Origin: Ktedonospora formicarum
GTDB taxonomy: Bacteria > Chloroflexota > Ktedonobacteria > Ktedonobacterales > Ktedonobacteraceae
DNA length: 64,000 bases
Assembly: GCF_016587355.1 (NCBI RefSeq)
Contig: NZ_BNJF01000002.1
Coordinates: 1,612,001-1,676,000 of the forward strand
Reading direction: 5' to 3'
In this document: positions 27,233 through 36,959 of the stretch, piece after piece
Layout of the letters: the number at the start of each line of letters is the position of its first letter
How positions within the stretch are numbered: position 1 is the stretch's first letter
The notes under the pieces: generated by a model
The model's database searches: none
Seen by the model: the letters and a program-made list of their open reading frames with translations, nothing else
What the model was told of the DNA's origin: nothing
Program-made: the position numbers and the translations under genes

Positions 27233-29625
27233 CTACCTGTTATGATGGAGTAGCTCCGCTGGTCCCTCGGAGAGGGAGCGGGCAGCACGTTTCAGAGGGA
27301 CACGCCCAGGTGGCTGATCCGGTCGTGGGCCTGCCTGGATCTGAGATGTGGGCCGGGTGACGGATTTCTGGGTGGAAAGCATGATGGTTTCGTCCTCATG
27401 CCAGACCGCCAGCAGTGTGCCTTCCACAAGCACATACTGTGCCTCTGTCGGCGTGATCTTTACCCTAATACAACGATTGCGGAACACCACGCGGAACGTG
27501 AGCCGATTGATGCCCTCCGGCAGCCTGGGAGCAAATGCGAGAGAACCATCGCGCAGACGCAGTCCACCGAAGCCAGCGACCAGGGCCGTCCAGATGCCCA
27601 CCAGCGACGCGAGATGCAGGCCGTTGCGCGTGTTCTGCGCCAGATCATAGAGATCCAAAAACGCCACCTCGGCGAAATAGTCATACGCGAGCTGAAGCTG
27701 CCCCACCTCAGCCGCGATGACGGCCTGTGTCACTGCTGAGAGCGAGGAATCACGGACGGTCAGCGGCTCGTAGTAGGCGAAGTTACGCGCCTTCTGCTCT
27801 GGCGAAAAGGCATCACCCCGCAGGTGCATGGCCAGAACCAGATCAGCCTGTTTGATCACCTGCTTACGATAGAGATCAAAATACGGAATGTGCAGGAACA
27901 AGGGATACTGATTTGGTGTAGTGTTCGCAAAGTTCCATCGTTCATAGGAGGTAAAGGCGTCATCCTGGGGGTGACCTGGAGCTCCTGGTCATAGGGGATG
28001 ATCATCTTCTCGGCTGCCTCATTCCAACTGGTTATCTCGTCTGTGTCTACGCCGAGGGAGCGGGCTACCTGCGGATGACGCCTGGAAGCCTCTGCCGCTG
28101 CGCGCAAATTCTGCTGAGCCAGCAGATTGGTATAGACATTGTTGTTGACCAGAGCGCTATACTCGTCGGGTCCGGTGACACCATTGATGAGGAACTTCCC
28201 ATGGGTATCAAGGAAACCGAGCGAGTGCCACAACCGTGCGGTCTCGACAAGCAATTCCAGCCCCACCTCCTGCTCAAATACGTGATCGTCGGTGCATGCG
28301 ATGTAAAAAGTCACCGCATACGCTATATCCGCGTTGATATGAAACGCAGCCGTCCCTGCTGGCCAGTAACTTGAACACTCCTCACCATGAATGGTTCGCC
28401 AGGGAAAGGCCGCTCCGCGTAGTCCGAGTTGGAGAGCACGGTCCCTGGCCAGCGGGAGGGTCGAGTGCCGCCAGCGCAAGGCTTCGGCGGCAACGTGAGG
28501 GAAGAGCAGCGTCAGCACGGGCAGAACAAAGATCTCAGTGTCCCAAAATGTGTGCCCATCATAGCCGGGTCCGGTCAATCCCTTGGCTGGGATCGGGCGC
28601 TGCTCTCCTCGGCGGCATGCCTGGAGCGCATGGAACTGCGCGAAGCGTACTGCCTGTTGCAGCTCTGCATCCCCTTCCATCTCGATCCCTGCATGCTTCC
28701 AGAACATCTGCACAAAGTCACGCTGCTCGCGGAGCAACCCCTCCCAACCCATGGATCGGGCAGCAGTGAGCGCAGCGATAAGCTGGTCGTGGATCGCTGA
28801 TCGCGAGCGCTGGCTCGACCAGCCATAGGCCAGAAATTTGATGATTCGCAGTCGCTCACCAGGTCGTAACCAGACATTGAAAGAGACGCGTGCGATGTTG
28901 GGAGTACTCTCTGCTTCCATCGTCATCCCTTCCGGCCCCTCGACCAGATGATCCATTGCCGCGCCGATGCGCAGGCGGCTGGCCTGGGTGTGATGGATCA
29001 GGAGTCCACGCAGGTTCTGAACTTCGTGTTCCTCGCTTTCAAGCGGGGCAAGAGAAGTAGTGCCCACTCGCGGATCGTTTCCGACATCGGGTAGCGCCTC
29101 ATTTGCCACGAGCTCCGATTGCACCACGATGCGCACTGGAGCGTCAAGTGGTTCCACCTCATAGCTGATTGCCGCGATTGCCCGTTGGGTAAAGGAAACC
29201 AGGCGGATCGACGACACCTTGATCGTGCGTTCAGTCGGCGAAGTCCACGTGACGGACCTGCGTAGGACCCCTTCGCGCAGGTCGAGTTCCCGCTCATGGC
29301 TTTGAAGCCGACCATACCGGATGTCAAAAGGGGCATCATCGACCAGGAGGCGGATGATTTTACCATTGGTCACGTTGATGATCGTCTGCCCAGATTCAGG
29401 ATAGCCATAGGCTCCTTCGGGATATGGCAGGGGGCGGAGCTCATAGAAGGAATTGAGATAGGTGCCAGGAAGACCACATGGCTCTCCTTCATCTAGGTTG
29501 CCACGCAGCCCGATATGTCCGTTGGAGAGGGCGAACACCGACTCGGTCTGTGCCAGCACATCCAGGTTGAGCGTTGTCTCGTGAATTTTCCACGCATCGA
29601 TTGTGATGGTTGATTGTTTCATCAT
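27233..29625 (-). pseudogene. GH65 glycoside phosphorylase (kojibiose/maltose type), one frameshift
   Basis: Together two frames encode a protein of about 795 residues, the usual size. The N-terminal beta-domain starts MMKQSTITIDAWKIHE. The (alpha/alpha)6 domain carries HTFWDTEIFVLPVL and the catalytic glutamate in GVTGPDEYSALVNNN. The C-terminal sheet is LRDGSLAFAPRLPEG. A one-base loss near 27970, in or beside GTCACCCCC, moves the frame: after QELQV the true register should read HPQDD. GH65 enzymes cleave alpha-glucosyl disaccharides with phosphate in the cytoplasm. If the base loss is a sequence error, the gene is intact. The start is ATG 29625 with GGGAGA upstream. Confidence 0.85.
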
Positions 29626-29749
29626 CAATGGTTTCTCCCTTCGACCCCATGATGAGGAGACCTGAAGCACAAATAGCCAAAGGAATATGCAGAAAACGCT
29701 CTGCCCTCATCGTGAGGAGACGAGATAGTTGAGGGTTGGCTCTTCTTTC

Positions 29750-30405
29750 TCAGTCGTTCAAACGCTCAAAAGCAACCGGCAGGTGTTCCGGGCCACGCAG
29801 GGCAGCATTCTTGCGATAGGATGGCGGGTCGCAGGCCAGTCGTGGGACCTCGAGTCGGCGTGCGAACGCCTTCAAGGCCGTCACTACTTCGAGCCGAGCA
29901 AGCGGAGCATCAACACAGTAATGGTCCCCACTACCAAACCCAAGATGCTCGTTGTCGTCTCGCTCAGGCCAGAAGCGATCCGGATCGACGAAGCGAGCGG
30001 GGTCGCGGCTACCTGATGCCAGCAACAGTATGACCGGGGCTCCCTGCGGGATGGTCACATTGGCAATTGGTACATCAGTAAGTGTTGTACGCTTCACAAA
30101 TTGCACTGGTGGATCATAGCGCTGGATCTCTTCCAGGATCGGGATCGCCAGATCCAGGTTGTGTTGCAGTCGATCGAACACCTCTGGATGGCGCAGCAGC
30201 GCCAGCATACCGTTCGTGATCAGGTTGACAGTCGTCTCATGACCAACGATGAGTAGCAATTGCATTGTGGCCAGGAGGTCTGGTTCAAGCAGGCAACCAT
30301 CCGGGTCGTTCCCAGCAACCAGGGCAGAGAGCAAATCATTCCTTGGATAGGCACGTCGCTTCGCGCTGAGCTGGCGCATATATTCGCACATCCGTATGCG
30401 GCATT
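29750..30405 (-). pseudogene. Cytochrome P450, C-terminal half
   Basis: It encodes the second half of a bacterial P450. The I-helix reads LLLIVGHETTVNLI with the oxygen-activating Thr pair, the K-helix ExxR is EEIQR, and the heme loop is FGSGDHYCVDAPLAR. The first ~200 residues are missing: upstream the frame passes into a ferredoxin reductase fragment at about 30405. The intact motifs show that this was a normal monooxygenase before the deletion. It is probably dead. Confidence 0.88.
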
Positions 30406-30861
30406 GTGAGGCGAGCATAAAACCGGGTGGCATCGTCACGAGTGCGGAGCGTAAACACCCCATCAAGGGACGCTTGTTCCTTGTCCGGCCAGGGACGCGC
30501 ACGGGTGCCGGTAGCGATATAAGAGGCGATCAAAGGGAACCCGTAGCCCATCAGCAAGCTGAACGTGCCGATTGGGCAAATCTAACCCGGCCGCCGGAGT
30601 TCCTAACAGCCACCGCGCCGCGATATCTCGTCGCCGAGGCAAGGCGGTTTGCTCTGCCAGGATCCATCCCGTCTGGACGGTTTTGGACAATGGCGGGCGG
30701 TCATAAGGTTTATAAGGTTCATCGCCAATCAAGGTCAAATGGCCTCGAAAGCCTTCCGCACGCAGTGTCTCCGCTGTGTACAAACCGGCCAGAGAAGCCC
30801 CAACGATCACTACTCGGCCATTGGTAGAATTGGGTGGTATAGGAAGCAGGCTGTTTGTCAT
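30405..30861 (-). pseudogene. Ferredoxin reductase (FAD-dependent), N-terminal fragment
   Basis: It starts MTNSLLPIPPNSTNGRVVIV with the FAD-binding GASLAGLYTAETLRAEGF, then LIGDEPYKPYDRPPLSK, as in putidaredoxin or rhodocoxin reductases (about 400 residues). A one-base change near 30520 shifts the register; IATGTRARPWP and LDGVFTLRTRDDA continue in the next frame. Homology stops at about 30405, where P450 sequence begins. The ATG overlaps the ferredoxin stop (ATGA), so the operon order was ferredoxin, reductase, P450. Confidence 0.85.
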
Positions 30862-31090
30862 GCATTTCCTCCAACACCCCCTGGTTGAGAAGGTTGCTCA
30901 TCCCGGTAATCGAGAGTGATGGAGTGGATCGGGCACGCTTTCGCAGCCCATATAACCTGCTCACGCAGCTTGCCATCAGGGGTAGAGTTATATTCAAGGG
31001 CTCATCGCCATGAAACCGAAAAACGCTCGGCGCGGCAAAGACACACTGCCCATAACTCTGACACCGTGACAGGTCTACCACAATCCTCAT
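30858..31090 (-). pseudogene. P450-type ferredoxin, one frameshift
   Basis: The N-terminus RIVVDLSRCQSYGQCVFAAP has the C-x5-C spacing of [3Fe-4S]/[4Fe-4S] ferredoxins that serve P450s. A one-base loss in the C run near 31000 breaks the frame; the next register supplies KLREQVIWAAKACPIHSI with the last cysteine and proline, then ends at 30858. Repaired, the protein would be about 77 residues, the normal size. ATG 31090 follows GAAGGAG. Confidence 0.82.
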
Positions 31091-31254
31091 TCGCACACTC
31101 CTTCATACTCGATACATTCTGGTTTCACTCAGCGAACAAGAGATATCCCTTGATAGTATGAACCCGAGGGAAAGATCAACAAAAGAGTTATAGCCTGACC
31201 TACAGCGGTCCTCACAAAGATTGAGCCTGACGCTACTCCATCTGATGGCAACTT

Positions 31255-31294
31255 TATGGTAGCTGCCGATCGTTTGCTGTCGACAGCTACCATA
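31255..31294. repeat. Hairpin with 11-bp perfect stem
   Basis: TATGGTAGCTG pairs with CAGCTACCATA across an 18-nt loop. No T-run follows on either strand and no gene ends here. Confidence 0.5.
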
Positions 31295-31738
31295 ACCACC
31301 CTTTCCCACTCTATCTGCCTCGTGCGAGCTTCCTTGTGAGGAAGATTGTCTCATGAACTAGACACTCCTTGCCGCGTTTTTCCTCGTTATCCGACTTATG
31401 CTACGATGGGTCTTGCTCTGCTTGACCCTACACCCCCGAGGAGAGCATACCTTCCGGCAATGGGCCCAAACGCTTGATTGGAAGAAGCTCTTACCGAGGT
31501 CATGAGGCTGAACCCACCGTCTTTTATGCAGAGAACAATAAAGGACGCTTCCGTTCAGGAGATGCAGGAACTGCATGGGAGGAACTGCCCATTCCCCGGC
31601 CCTCACATATGCCACCAGGGCGTGCGTATGCTCTTGTTGTTACACACGCATAACTCTCCAAGGAAGGCTTCATTGTGAGTGTCCGTGATGGAATGATTTT
31701 CTTAGTGTACAGTTTTCACCTTTCGATATGCCGATTCC

Positions 31739-31800
31739 ACCAGCGCATAGCTATGCTTGGCATGCGTGAAGCAGCATGCCAAGCATAGCTATGCGCTGGT
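31739..31800. repeat. 27-bp perfect hairpin
   Basis: The arms at 31739-31765 and 31774-31800 are exact complements over 27 bp around an 8-nt loop, the longest perfect stem in the window. It has no T-run and lies about 170 bp before a decayed transposase, not at the end of an intact gene. Confidence 0.8.
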
Positions 31801-31971
31801 AGTCGATGGATGAGAGTACTTGCGACCGGATACGGGAACGTTTCTCGCTCAAATAGTTAAAAACGTTATATAGCGCACGTGTTGTGCAGGAGAGGAATAA
31901 AGACTAACAGGCCAGTCGTCTTGAACTCGCATCAGGCATGGCACTACCCCTCTGTTGGAAAGGGATTGTTT

Positions 31972-33070
31972 GATGGCAAGAAAAGACTGTCGCGCTCCCG
32001 CGACGACGGAGCAGGTGCTGACGCGCTTGCGGACTCATTGCAGCTACTGTGGCCGCTCGATATCGGTGGCATACCGCACCCAACGCACGATTACCACGTT
32101 GCAGGGGAATTGTCGGCTGAAAGTCCTGTAGATTCTGCGCGACTGTCTTTCTGGAGAAATCCTTCTCGCGCGGAGCCTGTTGAGTGCTTGCGAGGCTGAT
32201 CTGGCAGATCTGCTCCGTGAGGTGCAACAGATGCTTGACGGCGTTCCTATTCGTGGCGTGATCTCTGATGGGCAACATTCCATCCGCAAGGCAGTGCAAA
32301 CGGCATTGCCGGACGTACCCTATCAGTTGTGCCATTTCCATTACCTGCGCGAAGCGGCCAAGCCGGTCTATGAAGCGGATCGGTACGCCAAGAAAGAACT
32401 CAAAAAGCAAATTCGCGGAGTCCGTCCGATTGAACGAGCCGTCTAAAAACGGAATGATGCAGAGGCTGAGGTGATTTGTGGTGATTGTTTGGCGGTCTGC
32501 AGCGCCTTAACAGACGATGGTAGACCACCATTAGAAGCGCCTGGCCTCAAGCTCCATGCTCGCATCTCAGCCATTGTTGTGTCATTCACCCGGATCTCTG
32601 AAAAAGGGGCTTGCCGCGTGAGTTAGAACGCATGCACGTTTTCCTGACTAAAGGACTCACCGAAATCGCCGCCCTGTGGTCAGATGTACAACCCGGATAT
32701 GCATGGGTTCATTGGATTGCACATCTGTTGAGCAATGACACCAATCAGACGGCGGCAGAGGTACGTCAGGCGTATGAAGACCTCCTGGCTGAGATGGAGC
32801 AAGCGCCTCTCTCTTCTGAGACACTCGCTACAATGCTCTCGACCTTTCGCAAAGTTACCACCAGTTATTGGCCTAGCCTCTTTCACTGCTACGACCTTCC
32901 TGATCTCCCACGCACGAACAACGCGTTAGAGCAATATTTGGCTCAGCACGCTACTATGAGCGGCGGGTGACCGGGCAAAAACAGGCCTCCTCTGGCTTGG
33001 TAGTCCGTGGAGCCGTTCGGATAGTGGCCTCCGTCGCTTCCCGTCTGCGGGAACGAACTAAACCATCGTC
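31972..33070 (+). pseudogene. Transposase remnant, copy A (MULE-like)
   Basis: Protein-like pieces in changing frames form one gene: MARKDCRAPATTEQVLTRLR with a THCSYCGRS zinc pair, an in-frame stop at about 32130, the catalytic-looking GVPIRGVISDGQHSIRKAV and YQLCHFHYLREAAKP, then ELERMHVFLTKGL, FHCYDLPDLPRTNNALEQ and ERRVTGQKQASSGLVVRG. The DGQ...CHFH pattern is that of DDE transposases related to the MULE group. Several frameshifts and an internal gap make it inactive. Confidence 0.7.
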
Positions 33071-33149
33071 ACGAAGGCTTCCGTAAGTCTCCTGAAAGAT
33101 ATTTTGCAGAGCTTGAAGAGAAGCTCTGCAAGGAAAGATTACCAATGTA

Positions 33150-33552
33150 GAAAAAAGGGCTCTCCCACCATCCTTGTGCGAACTTCAGCGACTCTTGAAA
33201 AAAGGGTTGCAGAAAACAGAGGAGCTTTGGGCTTCCATTGCCCAAGCCTACCATTGGGTTCATTGAGCCACCTCTCTTCTGAGCAATGAAGAGAAGGCCT
33301 CTGCCACGCTGGTTCGTGCGTGGTATGAAACACTCTTGCAAGAGATGGTTGCTTCCCAAGCAACCGCTGGCTCGCTCGCATCGGCGCTTTCTCAAGGTGA
33401 CCAACAGCTTTGCGCCGGGACTCTTTCACTGCTATGAAGTAGCAGGTCTTGCTCGTATTAACAATGATTTGGAGCACTGTTTCGGGGTGGTACGTTATCA
33501 TGAACGGCGAGCCACCGGACGACGTGGTGCCGTTCCGATTGCATGCACATAA
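33150..33552 (+). pseudogene. Transposase remnant, copy B (3' part)
   Basis: A second, shorter relative of copy A in tandem: LLKKGLQKTEELWASIAQAY, an in-frame stop, then LFHCYEVAGLARINNDLEHC and VVRYHERRATGRRGA in another frame. Only the 3' third is present. Confidence 0.65.
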
Positions 33553-33603
33553 GACCCTCTTTTTTGGCACGCAGGGATATTGACAGTGTCGCTCTTATCA
33601 ATT

Positions 33604-33654
33604 ATAGTACGTCTGACGACATGTCGTTTGGTGATATGTTTTTAGACGTACTAT
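33604..33654. promoter_or_regulatory. Nested palindromes upstream of the PadR operon
   Basis: The 11-bp arms ATAGTACGTCT (33604-33614) and AGACGTACTAT (33644-33654) surround a second perfect palindrome, ACGACATGTCGT (33616-33627). The site lies just before the PadR start, so self-regulation by the PadR protein is likely. The inner ATGT...ACAT-like core is typical of PadR sites. Confidence 0.6.
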
Positions 33655-33675
33655 GGCAATGAGGAGGAACAGTGT

Positions 33676-33990
33676 ATGGGCATGCCTGATCTTGGACGAT
33701 TTTCTGACCCGTCCATTTTGATTTTAGCGAGCCTGGCTAGTGGCAAGAAACATGGTTATGCCATTATGGAAGATATTGAGTCTATCGCCCAGGTGCGCCT
33801 GGGAACGGGAACGCTCTATGGAGCTATCGCGCGCTTGGAAGAACATGGTTTGATTGAAGCGCTCGCAGCTGAGGGACGTGGACGCCGCCCGTATCGCCTG
33901 ACCTCTGCTGGAGTGATCTTCTTGCGCGAACAACTTATTAGCATGGAAGCGTTAGCGACGCTTGGCCTACGGAGGTTGGCAACGTTATGA
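33676..33990 (+). CDS. PadR-family transcriptional regulator
   Basis: 104 residues, the size of short PadR proteins. The winged helix reads ILILASLASGKKHGYAIMED, then GTGTLYGAIARLEEHGLIEAL and RRPYRLTSAGVIFLREQL. It lacks the long C-terminal dimerisation helix of larger PadR members, keeping a short one. GAGGAGG precedes ATG 33676. Its stop overlaps the next start (ATGA), so it is the first gene of a five-gene operon with an ABC exporter, which PadR proteins often repress. Confidence 0.9.
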   Translation: MGMPDLGRFSDPSILILASLASGKKHGYAIMEDIESIAQVRLGTGTLYGAIARLEEHGLIEALAAEGRGRRPYRLTSAGVIFLREQLISMEALATLGLRRLATL

Positions 33991-34916
33991 ATATTCATAC
34001 CCTATTACTTCGGCTCTATCCGCGCCACTGGCGGGAGCGTTACGAGGAAGAGTTTCTGGTCATACTTACATCTCACCCTTTCTCCTGGCTTGAGGGTATT
34101 GATATCATACGTGGTGCGTTCGATGCTCACTTGCATCCATCCCTGGGAACGGCAGATAAGTCACCCTTGGAGAAGACGAAGCATATGAACGCATCTCTGC
34201 GAAGTTCGCTTCTGATCATCTTCTGTGCCTATATCGGCATTATCCTTCCCGGCATGGGCTTGCAGAAAATGGCCGAAGATGCGGAGTTCCAGCGGATCGC
34301 TAGCACCTCAAGCCCCGTTGGCATCACCTTTACTTTGGTCATCATTGGAGCCATTAGCGCACTCCTGGCAGTGGTGATTGGCGGCGTACCCATTGTCATA
34401 TCCGCGATTCGGTCTGCCCTGGTGCGGAAGCGGTATGAGCTTCTGGTTGGGCTGGCTGTGCCCGTTCTCGTGTACATGGCATTTCTGAACATGACACAAC
34501 TTCACATAACGCTCTTTCCTCAGGGGAGTCAGCCTTCAACGCCAGAACACATACTCATAGGGCGAACCATCTTTGTGTGTATGCTTCTCATCGCAGCCAT
34601 TGCCAGCGCTGGCTCGGTATGCTTTACCGTCGCCCGAAGCGACGTCTCAGAACACGCTCTACGCTTTGCTGTGGTCCCGTCCACCCTGGCAACGCTCTCG
34701 ATGGTGCTCATCGCGATGGCTACCATTCTGTGTGGGTTTGCCACACGAGCGAGCGCCTCGCAATTCTTCGCGGGAAACCACGGTATTGTCGATATGAGCA
34801 CATCAGGGACATGGCTTGGCATCAGCCTTGCGATGATCGTCACAAGCGTACTGGCCGTCATCGGACTTGTACGCGGCCTCTCAGTTCACTCCACTTTGCA
34901 CAAAATTACGGCTTAG
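33987..34916 (+). CDS. Multi-pass membrane protein of the PadR operon
   Basis: 309 residues. A short N-terminal cytoplasmic part (LLLRLYPRHWRERYEEEFL, a motif common in membrane proteins encoded next to PadR regulators) precedes about six transmembrane helices. No enzymatic motif is seen. The start overlaps the PadR stop codon, indicating translational coupling. It may be the sensor or partner of the regulator, but its function is unknown. Confidence 0.72.
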   Translation: MNIHTLLLRLYPRHWRERYEEEFLVILTSHPFSWLEGIDIIRGAFDAHLHPSLGTADKSPLEKTKHMNASLRSSLLIIFCAYIGIILPGMGLQKMAEDAEFQRIASTSSPVGITFTLVIIGAISALLAVVIGGVPIVISAIRSALVRKRYELLVGLAVPVLVYMAFLNMTQLHITLFPQGSQPSTPEHILIGRTIFVCMLLIAAIASAGSVCFTVARSDVSEHALRFAVVPSTLATLSMVLIAMATILCGFATRASASQFFAGNHGIVDMSTSGTWLGISLAMIVTSVLAVIGLVRGLSVHSTLHKITA

Positions 34917-35041
34917 TACCACTGCATAATTCCCTATGGCCTGACTCTAGAGCGGGCTTCTAGCAAGATAGGTTCAGAGGTCCTATCGACAGTTCATCAT
35001 GTCAAAATTTAGAGGCTTTCTTACGCGAAAGGAGTACCAAC

Positions 35042-36013
35042 ATGCAGGCGAAACACCCCCCAGAGGCCACGACAGTTCCATCATCCTCGCCAACAGGGGA
35101 GACCGTCTTACGCACCTATGGCTTAACAAAACACTACGGCTCGCGGATAGCCGTCCATCAGCTCAACCTGGAAATACGTCGCGGCGAAATTGTAGGCTTT
35201 CTCGGTCCCAATGGTGCAGGCAAGACAACGACGATCCGCATGATTCTTGGCTTGATTACCCCCACTGCCGGGCGAGTAGAGCTGTTTGGACATGATCTCG
35301 CGACCGAACGCGCCTCAATACTCCCACGCATCGGCACATTGGTGGAGTCACCCGCGCTGTATTTGCATTTGAGCGCAAGGGACAATTTGCGTGCCTTTGG
35401 CGATGTTCTGGGAGGCGTATCGCGCCAGCGTATTGAGGAAGTGCTTGAGCTGGTCGGGCTGCAAGCGCGCCAGAGAGATCGTGCGCGCACCTACTCGCTA
35501 GGTATGAAGCAGCGTCTTGCCATAGGGATCGCTCTGCTGAACAATCCAGACCTGCTCATTCTTGATGAGCCAGCCAACGGGCTTGATCCGGCAGGCATCG
35601 TTGAAATGCGCGATCTGCTCCGCCAACTCGCAGACGCTGATAAGACAGTTTTCCTGTCCAGCCACTTCTTAGGTGAAGTACAGCAGATTTGTGCGCGGGT
35701 GCTCTTCTTCAATGCAGGCAAACTGGTTGCGGATAAGCGCGTCGCAGAACTGCTCCGGGGCCAGGGCGAGTTTGTGGTACAGCTTGAGCACCCCCACGAG
35801 GCCCTGATACTCCTTCAGCAGCAGTCGTGGGGGCAATCGGCGCGCCTGGATGGGGCTGGGGCAATTCTCACGTCCGCTCCCAATGAGAGTGGGCGCGAAC
35901 TCTTTGTTTTCTTATCCCAGTCAGGCTTTCCGCCTGAAAGCCTCTCGCCAGCCGCTCAAAATCTGGAAGAAGTTTTCTTCTCAATCATACATACTCACGA
36001 AGGAGACAACTAA
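35042..36013 (+). CDS. ABC transporter ATP-binding protein (BcrA-like)
   Basis: 323 residues with all ATPase motifs: Walker A GPNGAGKTTT, Q-loop region GTLVESPALY, signature YSLGMKQRL, Walker B LLILDEPANGLDP, and the H-loop FLSSHF. The C-terminal ~90 residues are the regulatory extension usual in bacitracin-type exporters. GAAAGGAG precedes ATG 35042. It pairs with the permease that starts 3 bp after its stop codon. Members of the group export peptides or protect against cell-wall antibiotics. The cargo is unknown here. Confidence 0.92.
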   Translation: MQAKHPPEATTVPSSSPTGETVLRTYGLTKHYGSRIAVHQLNLEIRRGEIVGFLGPNGAGKTTTIRMILGLITPTAGRVELFGHDLATERASILPRIGTLVESPALYLHLSARDNLRAFGDVLGGVSRQRIEEVLELVGLQARQRDRARTYSLGMKQRLAIGIALLNNPDLLILDEPANGLDPAGIVEMRDLLRQLADADKTVFLSSHFLGEVQQICARVLFFNAGKLVADKRVAELLRGQGEFVVQLEHPHEALILLQQQSWGQSARLDGAGAILTSAPNESGRELFVFLSQSGFPPESLSPAAQNLEEVFFSIIHTHEGDN

Positions 36014-36015
36014 AC

Positions 36016-36933
36016 ATGCATATCCAGGTTCCCTCTGATACATCATTTCTTTCCTCTGAGCGTGTCAGATATGTCAGCTTTTCAGGTATCGTACGTGGGG
36101 AGTTTGTGAAGATCGCGCGTCTTTTCTGGTGGATGACTGCCATCCTGGCGATAGGCTTTCTTGCGGCCTTGTTGCTTCAGGCAAGCGTCCCGGATCTCAA
36201 CCTTTCCGCGCAAAAGACGCCACTCCACTTTCTCTATGACATCATGGAAACTGGCATGACCTTTTTTCGCATCCTGGTTGGCATCTTTCTCTTGATCCTG
36301 ACTTCGCTGTGCATTGGACGTGAGTACCAGTATGGTACCATTCGGATTGTGCTTGCACGCGGGGTCGGACGAGTGCAACTATTGCTTGCCAAGCTGGCCC
36401 TGATCGTGCTTCTGAGCCTGGGACTTGTCGTCCTGTTCTCTCTGATCACACTCATCTTTCTCTGCATGCTCTCATTTGCGCTTGTAGGCAATCTCGCTCC
36501 ACTTGGTGCTACGACATCAGCATTCTGGGCCAATACTGGTCGCGACTTGCTTGCCGTTGTCATCAGCATGGGCGCGACCATTTTGTTGGCAGCAGCCATG
36601 AGCGCACTTGGACGCTCGCTCACTTTTGGGATAAGCGCTTCCCTGGCCTGGTTTCCGCTCGACAATGTCAGTGCGCTTGTCTTGAATGTGCTCGCAGAGG
36701 TGACCCATAGTCATTTCTGGCCTTCACTCTCACTGTACTTGCTTGGCCCACAGCTTAATCGCCTGCCTGATAGGTTGCTTCCTAAAGAGGTACAGGGCGT
36801 GTCCGCTTCCTTTGGTGCGGAACCTCTTGTGTCTGTAAGTCTGGTGCAGGCTCTCATGGTCGTTGGAGCTTATGTACTGATTTTCCTGGTGCTCACTCTC
36901 GTGACGACCTGGAAGCGCGATATCAAAGAATAG
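36016..36933 (+). CDS. ABC-2 type transporter permease
   Basis: 305 residues with six predicted transmembrane helices and one large extracytoplasmic loop after the first, as in ABC-2 permeases. The conserved segment IGREYQYGTIRIVLARGVGR between helices 2 and 3 is the family hallmark that contacts the ATPase. The start lies 3 bp after the ATPase stop, so the two subunits are co-translated. Confidence 0.9.
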   Translation: MHIQVPSDTSFLSSERVRYVSFSGIVRGEFVKIARLFWWMTAILAIGFLAALLLQASVPDLNLSAQKTPLHFLYDIMETGMTFFRILVGIFLLILTSLCIGREYQYGTIRIVLARGVGRVQLLLAKLALIVLLSLGLVVLFSLITLIFLCMLSFALVGNLAPLGATTSAFWANTGRDLLAVVISMGATILLAAAMSALGRSLTFGISASLAWFPLDNVSALVLNVLAEVTHSHFWPSLSLYLLGPQLNRLPDRLLPKEVQGVSASFGAEPLVSVSLVQALMVVGAYVLIFLVLTLVTTWKRDIKE

Positions 36934-36959
36934 AGAGTAAATACTCAGGGAGGAGTTTT

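Larger units (their letters stand above)
31097..31971. other. Intergenic region with hairpins and no clear gene
   Basis: Mostly featureless apart from two hairpins listed below. A short plus-strand stretch from 31478 (EEALTEVMRLNPPSF) resembles a P450 K-helix with E-x-x-R, but it is about 30 residues and cannot be called with confidence. Confidence 0.35.

Noticed and set aside
31478..31600. A P450 K-helix-like stretch (EEALTEVMRLNPPSF)
   Set aside because: Only about 30 residues with no heme loop in frame. It may be debris of the nearby P450 operon but cannot be supported.
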